DNA of 64,000 nucleotides from Lomentospora prolificans (taxonomy: Eukaryota > Ascomycota > Sordariomycetes > Microascales > Microascaceae), in contig JARFXM010000009.1 of the NCBI GenBank assembly GCA_029532625.1, positions 4,402,001 to 4,466,000 on the forward strand, in the 5' to 3' direction. A program made the translations under genes and the position numbers. The first letter of the stretch is position 1, and the number at the start of each line of letters is the position of its first letter. Below, piece by piece: positions 32,662 through 43,187 of the stretch. The notes under the pieces are model-generated. The model was not told where the DNA came from. It saw nothing but the letters and a program-made list of their open reading frames with translations, and made no database searches.

Positions 32662-33204
32662 TGGCATATGGGATATGGGATATGGGACATGGGACATGGG
32701 CTTTACTCTCCCATTTTTACTCTTTGTGTATATAATCTTCTTTTCTGGGCTTCGGTTTTAGATTCATTAGAGGCAGCCTCCGACGCCCTTTCGAGGCTGA
32801 TCTATATTAGATAAGAAAGGATGTGGGCTTCCAACAAGCCAATTTTGAATAGCTGCTTTAGTGGTGGTTTGCAGGTTTGCGATTCGTCTTGATTCGAAAA
32901 TCTCATTAAATATGTTATATATGTCAGTAGTCCTTGGGGCAGATTGTAGCCAGGAATGCTGCCGTCCGAAAGTTATACACTCTTAAAATGGGTTATTTCG
33001 CAATGCGCATCTTATCCGGACAAAAAATAACAAAAAAAAAAAAAAAAAAAAGCGCCGGAGATGGTGGCTCTAGTAGGAGGCATCATCTTAGCGGCGAACA
33101 AAATGCAAATGCAGCCGTCTCTTCTTTCGTCATCGTCTCGTTTGCGCGTTTGTTCTTCCTTTTCATCAGATCCAAATCCTTCGTCCAGCGAATTGCCGTT
33201 GCCT
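32472..33204. other. intergenic between convergent genes
   Basis: It holds the 3' flanks of the DUF8004-type and EXPERA genes, the 7-bp minisatellite listed separately and an A-run near 33032-33050. Nothing else was recognised. Confidence 0.6.
32622..32698 (+). repeat. 7-bp minisatellite (GGATACG)n, 11 units
   Basis: Eleven tandem 7-mers drift from GGATACG through GGATATG to GGACATG, so variant types occur in blocks. It lies 150 bp after the stop codon of the DUF8004-type gene, probably in its 3' UTR. Open frames through it (GYGIRDT-type repeats) exist in several frames and are by-products of the repeat. Confidence 0.9.
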
Positions 33205-34050
33205 CTAGTCGGACTTGCCGCGGCTAGCGAGGGTGAAGGCGTCGAGGATGTCGGCGCCCATGACATAGATCATGTAGGTGGGACCAACGAGCCAGGCTCC
33301 ACTAGAAAGGGGGTGCATGTTAGGCATTTGCGACCATGTTTATAGGGTAGGGACGGAGCAGGGTCAACCTACTTCGGGATGATCCAGAGGAAGATCAAGT
33401 TGATGAGGGAGTTGTGGCCAATGTTATCGAAACCAGCGTAATATTCGTTGAGCCCTACGTTCCAAAGTTAGCAACATGGTCGGGTCTCGTGCAATATCGC
33501 AGGAGCCACAGTAAGACGATGGGAAGCGGGGCTGGCACGTACAATACAGCACGGTCTTGCTCAGGGTCATGACGGCGGCGGCCCAGCCCAAAAGCAGAGC
33601 CAAGCCGCCCTCCCTGCCCCTAACGCTCCCGTCGGCGGCCTTATTGTTCCTCCAGAGGTAGAGGTAGGCGAGGTACATGATGGTCTCTACGACGTTGAGA
33701 GTGCCCTGTGCGCTGGTAAAGCCGTTGCCGGCGTTGAAGGCCTTCCAGCCGTAGATGTGGTCGATCTCGCCGTAGAGCTTGTAGGGCGTCCAAAGGGGCC
33801 AGTGGAGGCTGCCGCCCTCCATGGTGAGGGGCCGGCCGAGGACGTAGCCGGTGTCCCAGACGACGAGGGGGAGGGAGACGCCGAGCCAGAGGAGGGTGAG
33901 CGGCGTGGGCGTGTGGGACCACGAGGTGGCGGCGGCTGCGGAGGACGTGGAGCGCGAGACGGCTTTGCGGGAGCGCGGTGTTTTGGCGGGGGTGGGGAGT
34001 GATTCCGGGGTGGAGTTGAGGGCGACGGAGGAGGAGCGCGTGGAAACCAT
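33205..34050 (-). CDS. EXPERA/emopamil-binding-like membrane protein (complement of 33205..33301, 33373..33454, 33543..34050)
   Basis: This is a 228-residue membrane protein of the EXPERA (EBP/TM6SF2/sigma-2 receptor) type, a fold that includes the sterol delta8-delta7 isomerase. Exons of 508, 82 and 97 nt join in frame across introns of 88 and 71 nt. Residues 1-48 are a Ser/Thr-rich cytosolic tail. Helices are at about 50-70, 115-133, 150-170 and 183-213. The junction regions read SKTVLYWLNEYYAGFDNIGHNS and WIIPNGAWLVGPTYMIYVMGADIL, which match conserved fungal EXPERA proteins and support both introns. The Asp in WDTGYVL (66) and Glu in NVVE (122) are candidate active or ligand residues. ER location is inferred. 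The ATG context is CACCATGG. Enzymatic activity is not shown; a ligand-binding or chaperone role is also possible. Confidence 0.86.
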
Positions 34051-36000
34051 GGTGGGCGGTTTGGTTCGGGGGCAAGGTAAGGTGTGTTGAAGCACGGGGG
34101 GTGGAACACGGGGGTTTTGGGGGGGGTTTTTCTTTCTTTTTTGTTTTTTGTATCGTTTCCAGGGGTTTGAGTGCAAGCTGATGGGACACGCGATTGAGGG
34201 TCGAGCGTCGAGAAGAAAGATGACGAGAGTTCGTGGAGAGTGGGGACGGTTGGTGGCGCGAGACGGGGGAAGGGGAGAGGATTGTACGAAGTAATTGTTG
34301 ACAGGCGCTGGAGAAGGGAAACAAATCAATGAGCCCAGCAGAGATTATTTACTCTCTCAGGTCACATTGGCCGAGGGTTCGGTCACTACTATTGCCAGCT
34401 GTGGGCTATTACACGGGATGGGATGGTGTGGTTGTTCGCCAGCGCTGGCTGTCGATTTGTCGGATGGGAGTTGTGCCGAATTGGTTAATAATAGTCCGCT
34501 TCCTTGGCAACCAGTGAGGTGAGATTGGGTCGGTGTCGAGAGAGAGGGAGAGACAGGGGACGGCGAGTGAGAGGCCAGCCCGGCCCACCTGAACTTGCCC
34601 CGAGAGTCTGGGGTTGCTCTCATCTAGCCCAGCCGGCCACTTTTTCCCTGCAAGGATTCCTCAACTCTCGCCAAGCAAGTTCCAGCATGAGAGCCACACT
34701 TGCCATTGGTGGCGTCACGGACAGTAGCACAGCATCTCTCCCCGCCCTTCATCTCGACTTTTCTCCGCTCACGTGGCCAACGGGTAAGGCTCTTCTTTGC
34801 AGGCATTCGGATTGAGCGAAAGAGCGAAAAGAAGAAAACACCCCGGCCTCGCCAGGCTGAAACCTCTGCAGTGTCCAGCGCAGAGTCTGTAACTCTGCAA
34901 CCGGTCCGATGGGCCGTAGGCGGGACCAAGATGTTCAAGAAGCCGGGCCTCTGCAACGGGCCTGCTTCATGAAGAGTTCACGCGAGAGATGTTCGAGGTC
35001 CGCGCAGTGGCCGTGGGCCTATAATTGGGCAAGGACATGGTCGCAGCCCTCTTTGTCGGATATATGAGTCTGAAGGTAGGCCCGCCTCGTTTGGTCGACG
35101 CTCGTAATGAAGCAGTAGGCTCGCGATCAATTTGCTGAGGGCCGCCAGGCTGGCTATCCCTGTTTTGGCACAATGCGCCTTGTGTAAGAGCGTCCGCTAC
35201 TCTTACTTCCCCTCTGGACAAACAAACCTGGGAAGCCGTATCTGTTCAACCTGGCATGCAAGCTGTTCTCCCTCGTGCCAAGAATCAGAGGGAAACAACT
35301 GGTTAGAGTAGATCACATTGTCCGGCCATGATTACGTCCTAGAATTCCCTTCTATCGCGGGAATGGTTAGAAACTGGTTAAATATCGTTGTGCTCTCGTG
35401 GAGTTTCCGCTAGCTTCCTTCGACTTGCTCGTCTAATAATCACATACGATTCCTTGATCCATGGTGACAGCCAAGCCTCCCCATCGGAAACCGGCTCGTA
35501 GCCATTTCTTCTCTTCAAGAAGCCCACTCTGAAGTAGAATGAGATCACTGGGAGGTAGAAGGACCAGTAGCCAATTTGCCGTCCCAAACGCTCGAGTCTC
35601 AGATTCTCCCACCCCGCCGATCGACCGGCCTGAGAAGCCTCCGACTCCCTTTTGGTGAGTCGTCGTCGAATCGTTTTACCCGCCAAACAATCAGTAAGGA
35701 TGAGGAACAGGTGCCCCTAAGTTAATTTCTTTTTCTTTTTCTTTTTTTTTTTCCCTTTACCCATCCTGTAACTGCAGGATCTTCGATACTTTCGGCGCCG
35801 GCAGATGGTCACGGGAGAAGGAAGCAAAGCGATCCGGATCGAGGTTGGGGGAAATGGCTTCAGACAGCTGCGACATAGAGGTGTCGCCCGGATTTCCAGG
35901 GAACCATCAACGGGGATCAGATTACAAAATGAGTCTTGGTGTTCATGAGGCTCTAAATGTGCACAATCAAGAACCACCGTTGACAACTTCTCCATGTGCC

Positions 36001-36006
36001 GGCTAA
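36001..36006 (+). promoter_or_regulatory. GGCTAA, candidate XlnR/XYR1 site
   Basis: GGCTAA is the binding core of the (hemi)cellulase activator XlnR/XYR1 and lies about 400 bp upstream of the GH7 start. A GTGGGG box at 36161-36166 fits the CreA/CRE1 repressor consensus SYGGRG. Both are short and can occur by chance; position relative to a cellulase gene is the supporting argument. Confidence 0.4.
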
Positions 36007-36231
36007 CTGACGTGACCTGTCCGCGACACCCTCACGACGATCTTACATCGAAACGAATCCCGCTTAGATGCGATCTATAGGATGAAAGCGAGGTCACAGA
36101 CGCAAAGGGAGGAAAAAAAAAAAACAAGATGAGGGTACGGTCGATCAGGGCGAGTCCAAGGTGGGGAGGTAACAAGGGGGAAAGGGAAACAAACTTAAGC
36201 TTCGTGAGATGCACGGCATTTCCTGCAAGGT

Positions 36232-36237
36232 TATAAA
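36232..36237 (+). promoter_or_regulatory. TATA box of GH7 gene
   Basis: TATAAA lies 177 bp upstream of the start codon, followed by a purine- then pyrimidine-rich leader, a normal layout for an inducible fungal secretory gene. Confidence 0.45.
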
Positions 36238-36408
36238 GGAAAAAAGGCGCACCCCGACGATCGAAGGAGCCTCCGCTCTTGGTCTGTGATCTCGCCGATT
36301 TGCACACTCTTTTGACGACAGTTCGCTTCTCAGGGATTCAGGGTTTCCCTATTTCTTTTGATACATTCTCTTGTTCATCCGTTCACATTTAATTCTTTGC
36401 CTTTCAAG

Positions 36409-37925
36409 ATGCCGTCCAGGCTAGCAGCTGCGCTGCCTTACATCACCTACCTCTGCGCCGTGGCCTCGGCCCAGCAGATCGGTACGGCTATCCCAGAGGT
36501 GCACCCTAGCTTCCCAACCTTCCAGTGTACCACCGATGGCGGCTGCGTCCAGAGGAAGACCTTCCTCGTCACAGACGCGCTAGCCCGGTCTTTCCACGCC
36601 GTCGACAACATGGAGATCAACTGCGCCGCCCAGCCCTTCGACGCCACCATCTGCCCTGATGAGGCCACCTGCGCCAAGAACTGCGCTCTCGAGGGCATCG
36701 ACTATGCCAGCATCGGCGTGCTGACCAGGGGCACCTCGCTGACGATGAGGCAGTACCTCTTTGACGGGCAGGAGTACAGCAAGGTCAGCCCTCGCGTGTA
36801 CCTGCTCGCCGAGGATGAGGAGACCTACGAGATGATGAAGCTCGTTAACCAGGAGCTCACCTATGACGTGGACGTTTCGCAGCTTGCGTGCGGTATGAAT
36901 GGCGCGCTGTACTTATCCGAGATGGATCCGACAGGTTCCAAGAGCGAGACCAACGTGGCCGGTGCTGCGTACGGAACTGGCTACTGCGATGCGCAGTGTT
37001 TCGACGTTCCGTGGATCAATGGCATGGTACGTGTTTGCACAGCGATTTACGATAATCACTACTACTAAGTGGGGATTAGAAAAAAACATAGTATATACTA
37101 ACGCTCCCTCCCTTGTAGCCTAACATGAACAACTCCGGGGCATGCTGTAACGAGATGGATATCTGGGAGGCCAACTCTCGCGCCACCGTCTACACCCCCC
37201 ACACTTGCAGCGGCGTCGGCTCATTCCTCTGCTCCGGCGAAGAGTGCGAAGCCGCCGGCGTCTGCGACAAGCCCGGCTGCGGCATAAACCCCTTCCGCAG
37301 CGGCTTCGAAAGCTACTACGGCCCCGGCAACGACATCGACACCTCCAAGCCATTCACCGTCGTCACCCAGTTCATCAGCTCGGACGGCACCGCCAACGGT
37401 ACCCTCAGCGAGATCCGTCGCCTGTACGTGCAGGGTGGCAAGGTCATCGAGAACCACCCGGCCTCGACTGACGATACCGAGCCCGGTTTCCTGACTGACG
37501 AGTTCTGCACGGAGCACAACGCTGAGCATTTCCTTCGCCTCGGAGGCATGCAGACCATGGGCGAGTCCCTGCAGCGGGGGATGGTGCTCATCTTTAGTAT
37601 CTGGAATTCGGACGGCGACTTCATGTCGTGGCTCGACAGTGGTGAGGCAGGCCCTTGCGCGGAGGGCGAGGGCGACCCCAAGAAGATCCTGATGGACAGG
37701 CCCGACGTCTCCGTCACCTTCTCCAACGTCAGGTGGGGGGACATTGGCTCGACCTTTGACCCCGCTGGCGCAGAGGTTCCCGGCCTCGTTTCCGCTGCCC
37801 CTGCCATGGAGCAGCCCGGTGCTGCTGGTGGTGCCGGCTCGATGGCCGCCACTGCGGCGGCCGGTAGCTACGCGCCGTCCATGACTGTTGGGCTTTTGGC
37901 CTTGGTGGTTGCGGCTTTGTTCTAA
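36409..37925 (+). CDS. GH7 endo-beta-1,4-glucanase with GPI-anchor signal (join 36409..37026, 37119..37925)
   Basis: This is a glycoside hydrolase family 7 retaining cellulase of 474 residues. The signal peptide is 1-21 (cleavage ASA-QQ). Exon 1 (206 codons) ends CFDVPWINGM. After a 92-nt intron comes the catalytic motif CCNEMDIWEANS, with Glu218 as nucleophile, Asp220, and Glu223 as acid/base. Features closer to endoglucanases than cellobiohydrolases include MNGALYLSEMD, YGTGYCDAQC, the compact CGINPF...GFESYYGPG segment, and GMVLIFSIWNSD...WLDSGEAGPC. The fold ends VTFSNVRWGDIGSTF. There is no CBM1. Instead a Gly/Ala-rich linker leads to a C-terminal hydrophobic segment (MTVGLLALVVAALF) preceded by small residues, a GPI-type signal, so the enzyme is probably held at the wall or membrane. 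The start at 36409 puts the signal peptide at the N-terminus; an ATG at 36358 is in frame but adds 17 residues before it. Confidence 0.96.
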
Positions 37926-38761
37926 GTCTTGGAATCTAATGGGATCTGAAGAAAGCGCTTTTGTGTGTTGGATTTCAGGATGATGAGGCGAAAAGGACCT
38001 AGGTGGGGACAGAAGATGCAATCATCTTCAATTTAGCTTCCTCCTCCATCTCTCTTATCTTGATTTTCATGCGGTCTCGGGACCCAAGCGACAAACAGAG
38101 TTTGGGGAATCAGGTGGTAAGACCACGGAAACAAAATCGGGCTTGTAAAATAGACTTTGCTCATCGAAATCATCAACGGTTTAAACTTTCCCACTATCAA
38201 GCTCGCAAAGTGGGGGGATGAGGAGAAATTGAGGGGACAGTTCGAGGCCATGATGATGATGGGACAATCACCACATCGCGAATCTGGAGCTTTCTAATGC
38301 TTGCCCTCCTCCTCTTCCCCACAATCGGGTGACCTGTCGTGTGCATTTAGACATTTTCTTTTTCGCCCACACGCCCGTGATGCTCACTCAATTCGGACTC
38401 GCTCGTGCATGAGCTGGGGCAGCCACCCATGTTGGGCTCCAATCACGAGCCGGGTCGCTCCATAATTTTAGCCGCAGCACGGTTTGTACGGTGTCCAGCC
38501 CTACGCAAATAGTCTTCATCGTTGGTGATTGTGCTGGCGCCTCCTCTCAATGCTGGATGCCTGAGAGGGAGGGGCCCGAACTTTATACCGCGGCCGCACA
38601 ACGGCGGGCAATATATTCAGTCCCGTTGCCGCTCCTTCCCCACGTTACAACCCGCGATCCTTCCTTCCTTCCTCAATATATATATGTATCTATCATCAAA
38701 TCATCCGAGAAATTCACATCTTTTGAACAAACCAAACCGAATCACTTTTCACCTTTCGTAA
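37926..38761. other. intergenic, GH7 3' flank and ADP-ribosylglycohydrolase promoter
   Basis: No gene was recognised. An alternating AT run (ATATATATATG, 38676-38686) lies about 80 bp before the next start codon and may act as its TATA element, after a (CCTT)n pyrimidine stretch. Confidence 0.55.
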
Positions 38762-39829
38762 ATGCAATCGACACAGACAATCACAGTTCCCCGGACGACG
38801 CTGCCCGACGGTGACATGCCCCTCTCCCGCCTCGACCGCATTCGGGGCGCTCTCGTCGGCCTTCACGCCGGCGACGCCCTAGGTGCGACCTGCGAGTTCG
38901 CAACATGGGAAAGGATGCGGGCCAAGTACCCTAAGGGCTTGCAGGAAATTGTCGGGGGTGGGCCATTCGGCTTCCCGCCGGGCCACGCCACCGACGATAC
39001 GGATCTGACCCGTGCTGTGCTCCTCGCGTACCTAGACCTCGCCCGCATCAGGGCGGCGGGAGGTGAAGACCCAGACATGGCCAAGTTGGCCGGCGGATAC
39101 ATGGTCGACTGGCTTCTTGGTAACAACTGGCCCGAGCGGAGACCCGGCACAAGCCCCCCCGACGTGGGCGGAGCCACCCTGGTCGGACTACAAAACTTCC
39201 AGGAGTCCGGGTGGGATCCCAAGGGATGCGGAGCGGGCCCCGGACAAGCGGGTAACGGGTCGCTGATGAGATGCTTACCTACCGGACTGTTCGAGCACGA
39301 CATCGACAAGATCATCCGCGACTCAATGGGTATCTCAGCCGTGACGCACGATGATGAACGCTGTACCATCAGCTGCGTTGCGTACAACATCATAGCCAAG
39401 GCCCTCGTCGAAGGCAAGACTCCCGACGACGCGCTGCAAGCCGGTCTCGAGATGGCACGCAAGCTCGAAGGCCAGAGGCCCTGCGGTGTCGCTGACGCCA
39501 TCGAACTGGGTCGCAAGCTCTCGATCGAGGAGATGGCCGAAAGGGGACCCCGCGAGCTCCCCGGAAAGGGCGCCGGCTATGTGCTTGAATCCCTCTCGAT
39601 CGCCGTGGCCGCCCTCCTCGACCAGAGGTCCTTTGACGAAATCATCGTCGATGTGGTCAGGATCGGCTATGACACGGACACTAACGCGGCGATCGCAGGC
39701 GGGCTCGTCGGTGCCAGGGATGGCGTGGATGCGGTGCCCGACCGGTGGAGGCGAAGGCTGCAGTTTGGCAGCGATTTTTACGAGACGGCCGCGTTGATCG
39801 ACTCGGCCATGGCATCAGTGGCGAGATAG
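38762..39829 (+). CDS. ADP-ribosylglycohydrolase (DraG/ARH fold)
   Basis: This single-exon protein of 355 residues has no signal peptide. The fold removes ADP-ribose from proteins or nucleic acids using two metal ions. The N-terminal motif RIRGALVGLHAGDALG (26-41) and the metal-binding HATDDTDLT (75-83, with Asp78 and Asp79) are present. The C-terminal metal motif is GYDTDTNAAIAGGLVGA (302-318, with Asp304 and Asp306). All canonical acidic ligands are therefore intact and the enzyme is probably active. The body resembles bacterial-type ADP-ribosylglycohydrolases (ADPRH superfamily), including GNGSLMRCLP (the GNG-x-xMR motif) and SISAVTH-like GISAVTHDDERC. Lack of introns and this resemblance leave bacterial ancestry possible, but such genes are widespread in fungi. 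The substrate is unknown. It lies downstream of the GH7 gene in the same direction, with no sign of shared function. Confidence 0.92.
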   Translation: MQSTQTITVPRTTLPDGDMPLSRLDRIRGALVGLHAGDALGATCEFATWERMRAKYPKGLQEIVGGGPFGFPPGHATDDTDLTRAVLLAYLDLARIRAAGGEDPDMAKLAGGYMVDWLLGNNWPERRPGTSPPDVGGATLVGLQNFQESGWDPKGCGAGPGQAGNGSLMRCLPTGLFEHDIDKIIRDSMGISAVTHDDERCTISCVAYNIIAKALVEGKTPDDALQAGLEMARKLEGQRPCGVADAIELGRKLSIEEMAERGPRELPGKGAGYVLESLSIAVAALLDQRSFDEIIVDVVRIGYDTDTNAAIAGGLVGARDGVDAVPDRWRRRLQFGSDFYETAALIDSAMASVAR

Positions 39830-41120
39830 GATGGCGTACCGGCTGCGTAAGGCAACGCATGTTGCGGGCAGCGGTTAAGGTTGCTTCTAAGATGTTCTGT
39901 TTTGGGTGGTAGTGCAAACACAAGGTGGCCACAGCGTGTGGTGTGTCTAGTTGCCTACATACATAAGGTAAAGCGTGGTGGTGTAAGTCGGCGTGGCGGA
40001 CGGGGACGCTGAGAAAAAAAGTCAAAATTGGGGCTAATTTCGCGCCACGCCCTTGGAACCATTGGAACCAGTGGAATGCTGCATAATTTCGAATGATGAC
40101 GCCGACACTCTTCGCACCCCCATTTTTTTTCCATCTTTTTGGTAATAGTTCTTGGGGACGTTTTTTCTATCAGGTGGTTTCCCTTTGTGCTTCCGGCCCC
40201 GGGATTGTATAGAGTTGGACGCAACACGAACACGTCACTCGCTGTTGGTTCTCAGGATTGATCTCGCCATACCCTGGCCTCATCATGAGGCACTCATTCA
40301 CATCCCGCAGATTCACCCCAATTTCCCTCCTGCAGCGAGAAGCAACGCAGGCAGCAGACAGGATTCCCTCAGCAAGCCACACCCAAATCAAAAAGAGGAA
40401 GAAGACAAAAAAAAAAAAATGATCCACGAACCCGAGCAAGGGTAAACAGCGACGCAAACTGGGCAGTCGTCGGTCGACGATCCTCGATACGCGGTAGCAA
40501 GCAATAGAGCGGCGCAAGCCTGGTTTTGTATTGCCCTGGAACCTGAACTATGGTACCCTAAGTGGAAACTTCTCAGCAGCCGTGTAAAAGCAACGCAAGG
40601 CGTGCATTTCCGAGATGATGAGCCAGCTGCCCGACCCAAATATTGAACGACAACGATCGCATCTCCAGTCCAGAACCTTGGACCATTCATCCACCCATTC
40701 CCCTTCCTTTGTCTGGAAGGTCGGGTCTCCCGGCTTTTCTAAGACAGGGTGGTATCACGAGACTTTCGAAGACAAGTAAGTTCAGGAACCGAATTGAAAT
40801 TCGGCGCGTAAATTTTGGTAAATTCGTACCCCGAACCGAGAAGGCCTTTCTGGGGAGCGTCGCGCAGATAAAATGAGTGTTCGTGGATATATGGACATCG
40901 ATGATATAAACAAACAAGATCTCTCAGGACCATGCGTCTCCAAATCCACCGTCAATAGTGTACACTACCTGGGAGCACAATCATACCCAAACCCGAAACC
41001 CCGTGCCAAAAAATGAAATATGATAACCCGGAGATTCAGGATTCATCCTTATTTAAATGTGTTATCTAACCAATCGCATAATCCCCATTGCCGCCGCCAA
41101 CTCAGTTTTCACGGGTTGCT
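39830..41120. other. intergenic between convergent genes
   Basis: 3' flanks of the ADP-ribosylglycohydrolase and the receptor gene. Only homopolymer A runs (near 40410) and short frames were seen. Confidence 0.6.
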
Positions 41121-42419
41121 TCACGCGGGGAGGATGTCGACAGTGCTATCGTTATCCTTCTCCTTCTCCCTACGGCCGCCGGCGCTGATCTCGGTGCTGT
41201 TGTAGGGCACGGGGCCAAGGGTAACAGAGGTCTCGGTCCAGGTCTGATCGACAGATTTCTTGCTCCTGATGTATCCTGATCGGCCGATGCTATACTTATG
41301 ACTGTTGCTGCCGTTGGAGCTTTCCCTGGCAGCCTTGAGAGCCTTGGGCGTGAAGAGGGGCTTGAGAGCAGGCGCAGAAGCGCAGATGATGGCGATGTTG
41401 ACCTCGAGAACGGACCAGAGATTAACGAGGATGCTCTGCTGGAAGGGATCGGCGGCGAGGGTGTAGGTATAGATAGTGTGAAGGCGAATGATGGACGTGA
41501 TGGTTGCGAAGGTACCAACGCCAAAGATGAGGATCAGTGCAATCTTTTCCTTCTGGGGTCTGTTGATCTTGACCAATGCCTTAATAGGGAGCGCAAGAAT
41601 CCAGATATCGGTGATGATATTAAATCCGGAGGTGACTATTGAATGGGTTAGTAAAGTCTCTGTCCTCCCTCCCCACAAAAAGCGGAGGCAGGAGAAGCAC
41701 GCGCGAGGCTTCAGAACTTACAATAGAAAAAGGCAGTAGTGTTAACGCAGGTTCCCTCGACGGAACCATCCAAATCCCACATCTTGTGAATGGGTCGGCA
41801 CTGAGAGGCGGTGACGGCAATGCAGATGATGAAGAAGACAACATGGAAGCCAATAGTGCCGTAGGCCAGCATACGAGACTTTTGAGAAGCAACTACGGAT
41901 CCCGCCCGTTAGCGTACAGTTCGTCGAGGGTACGAAGGAGGCTGCGAGGAGAGGAAAACGGTCAACTTACGGAATCGAAGGTACATGCACAGGATAGAAA
42001 TCTTGATGGCGCTAATAGCCCCGTAGTAGGTAAGTTGAATACCGAGCGTGACCTTGATCAAATTAAGCATGTTGTCGACGGTGAGCGTCGTTATGGCGTG
42101 GCCAATGTGGTTGGCCTTGCCGACGAGAACCTCTGCAAAATAGCCAATGCTGAGAACCATGGCGACAAGCATCAGATAGTCATCCCAACCAGCCTTGCGG
42201 ATAAGGATGAAACGGGTTATCGACCGCAGGAAGACAACGACGACTAAATTAAGGATCTCTCATCAGGACTTTTGCACGCGCGAGCGACGAAGCCTAGCCG
42301 GAGCGATCGGGACAGGCGAAGCGATACTTACAAGAGATGGAGGTGAACACAGCGGCTGTGATGACCAAGCCATCCTGGCGCTGCTGGTCCTTTGCGTACA
42401 CAACGGGGTCGACCTCCAT
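41121..42419 (-). CDS. PTH11-like seven-helix receptor, fungal rhodopsin-domain family (complement of 41121..41635, 41722..41892, 41971..42243, 42332..42419)
   Basis: This is an integral membrane protein of 348 residues built from four exons with introns of 88, 78 and 86 nt; every junction restores a conserved motif. Seven helices can be placed: GLVITAAVFTSISFVVVFLR, WDDYLMLVAMVLSIG, the long LGIQLTYYGAISAIKISILCMYLRF, MLAYGTIGFHVVFFIICIAVT, FTSGFNIITDIWILALPI, IALILIFGVGTFATITSIIRL and WSVLEVNIAIICASAPALKPL. WDDY, KISIL.xYLRF, SQCRPI...GTCVN (a probable extracellular disulfide) and NxxTDxxILALPI are signatures of this family. There is no CFEM domain. The cytosolic tail (about 280-348) is Ser/Thr/Lys-rich. 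In Magnaporthe, Pth11 senses surfaces, but most family members are orphan receptors. The start MEVDPVVY lies just before helix 1. Confidence 0.92.
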
Positions 42420-43162
42420 GGTGACTGTGCCTCGGATGGGATAGGTGAAGGCGGGTAGGAGACGTGACGGTTGTTGTCGGGTGAGCCACACTGAGATGGC
42501 CGTCAGTCAAGATCCTCTGGTCAAAGCAAAGTGGTCAATTGCGAAGCGCGGTCGACGCAGGAAGCTGTAATGGTCCTCTCCAAGTCCTCGAAAAGCAAAA
42601 AAAGGAATGACAGTTGGGTTGTCAAGAGTCGCCACTGTCTGCTAACATCTCAAAGCTTTAGGCTGAAAGAGATGGGGAGGCGGTGGTGGATATATGTATC
42701 TATCAAGATACGTAGTAGAGGCAGGCCGGCGAAGTTCGAGCACAGTCCCCTTCTCTTTAGACGAGCGTCTTAGCGTTGTGAAGGAGGAAAGACTATTTCG
42801 ACTTGCTTTCTTGTCTCGCGGGTTGCGTCTTGCGCAGGTCCCTGAACTAGACAGTGGTACGCAGCATGCACCGCAACCTCTCAGTAGCTCGAGGGGCGGA
42901 AAAGGACTTGAAAAGGAAAGGGACTTGGAAAACTTGGGTAACCAGGACAGGCCTTGAGAGCAGGTATCACTCGGCTGATGGCCAGCGGGGGTGGTGAGAA
43001 GGAAAAACGTCTGTGCTAATAGTCCAGACCTGTTATTGCCAGAGGCCCGTCCTCAATTTACCTCGCACGGAACCATTGAAGCTCCAACTCTCCATGCGAC
43101 CCGGTCGCGGAAGCATGAACGAAGATTGACGAACCCTTTTTTGATCTTCCCCTTTTTTTTTC

Positions 43163-43187
43163 TTTTTTTTTTTTTTTTTTTTTTTTT
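43163..43187 (+). repeat. T25 homopolymer within pyrimidine tract
   Basis: A T9, a single C and then 25 T follow a CCCC in gene-free DNA. Confidence 0.8.

Larger units (their letters stand above)
34051..36408. other. divergent intergenic/promoter region upstream of GH7 gene
   Basis: No gene was recognised. A 102-codon frame at 35378-35686 (minus) has no ATG start. The proximal 450 bp carry the GH7 promoter elements listed separately. Confidence 0.55.

Noticed and set aside
33641..34324. 227-codon Arg/Pro/His-rich frame overlapping the EXPERA gene
   Set aside because: Alternative frame of a GC-rich coding exon; low-complexity translation.
35378..35686. 102-codon minus-strand frame with plausible composition
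   Set aside because: Its first codon is TTG; no ATG start and no upstream exon could be joined.
37221..38021. 266-codon open frame antisense to the GH7 endoglucanase
   Set aside because: It arises from strong C/G third-position bias of the real gene; its translation has no domain and overlaps both exons, the intron and the 3' flank.
38863..39516. 217-codon antisense frame within the ADP-ribosylglycohydrolase
   Set aside because: Shadow of a well-supported gene with both catalytic motifs on the plus strand.
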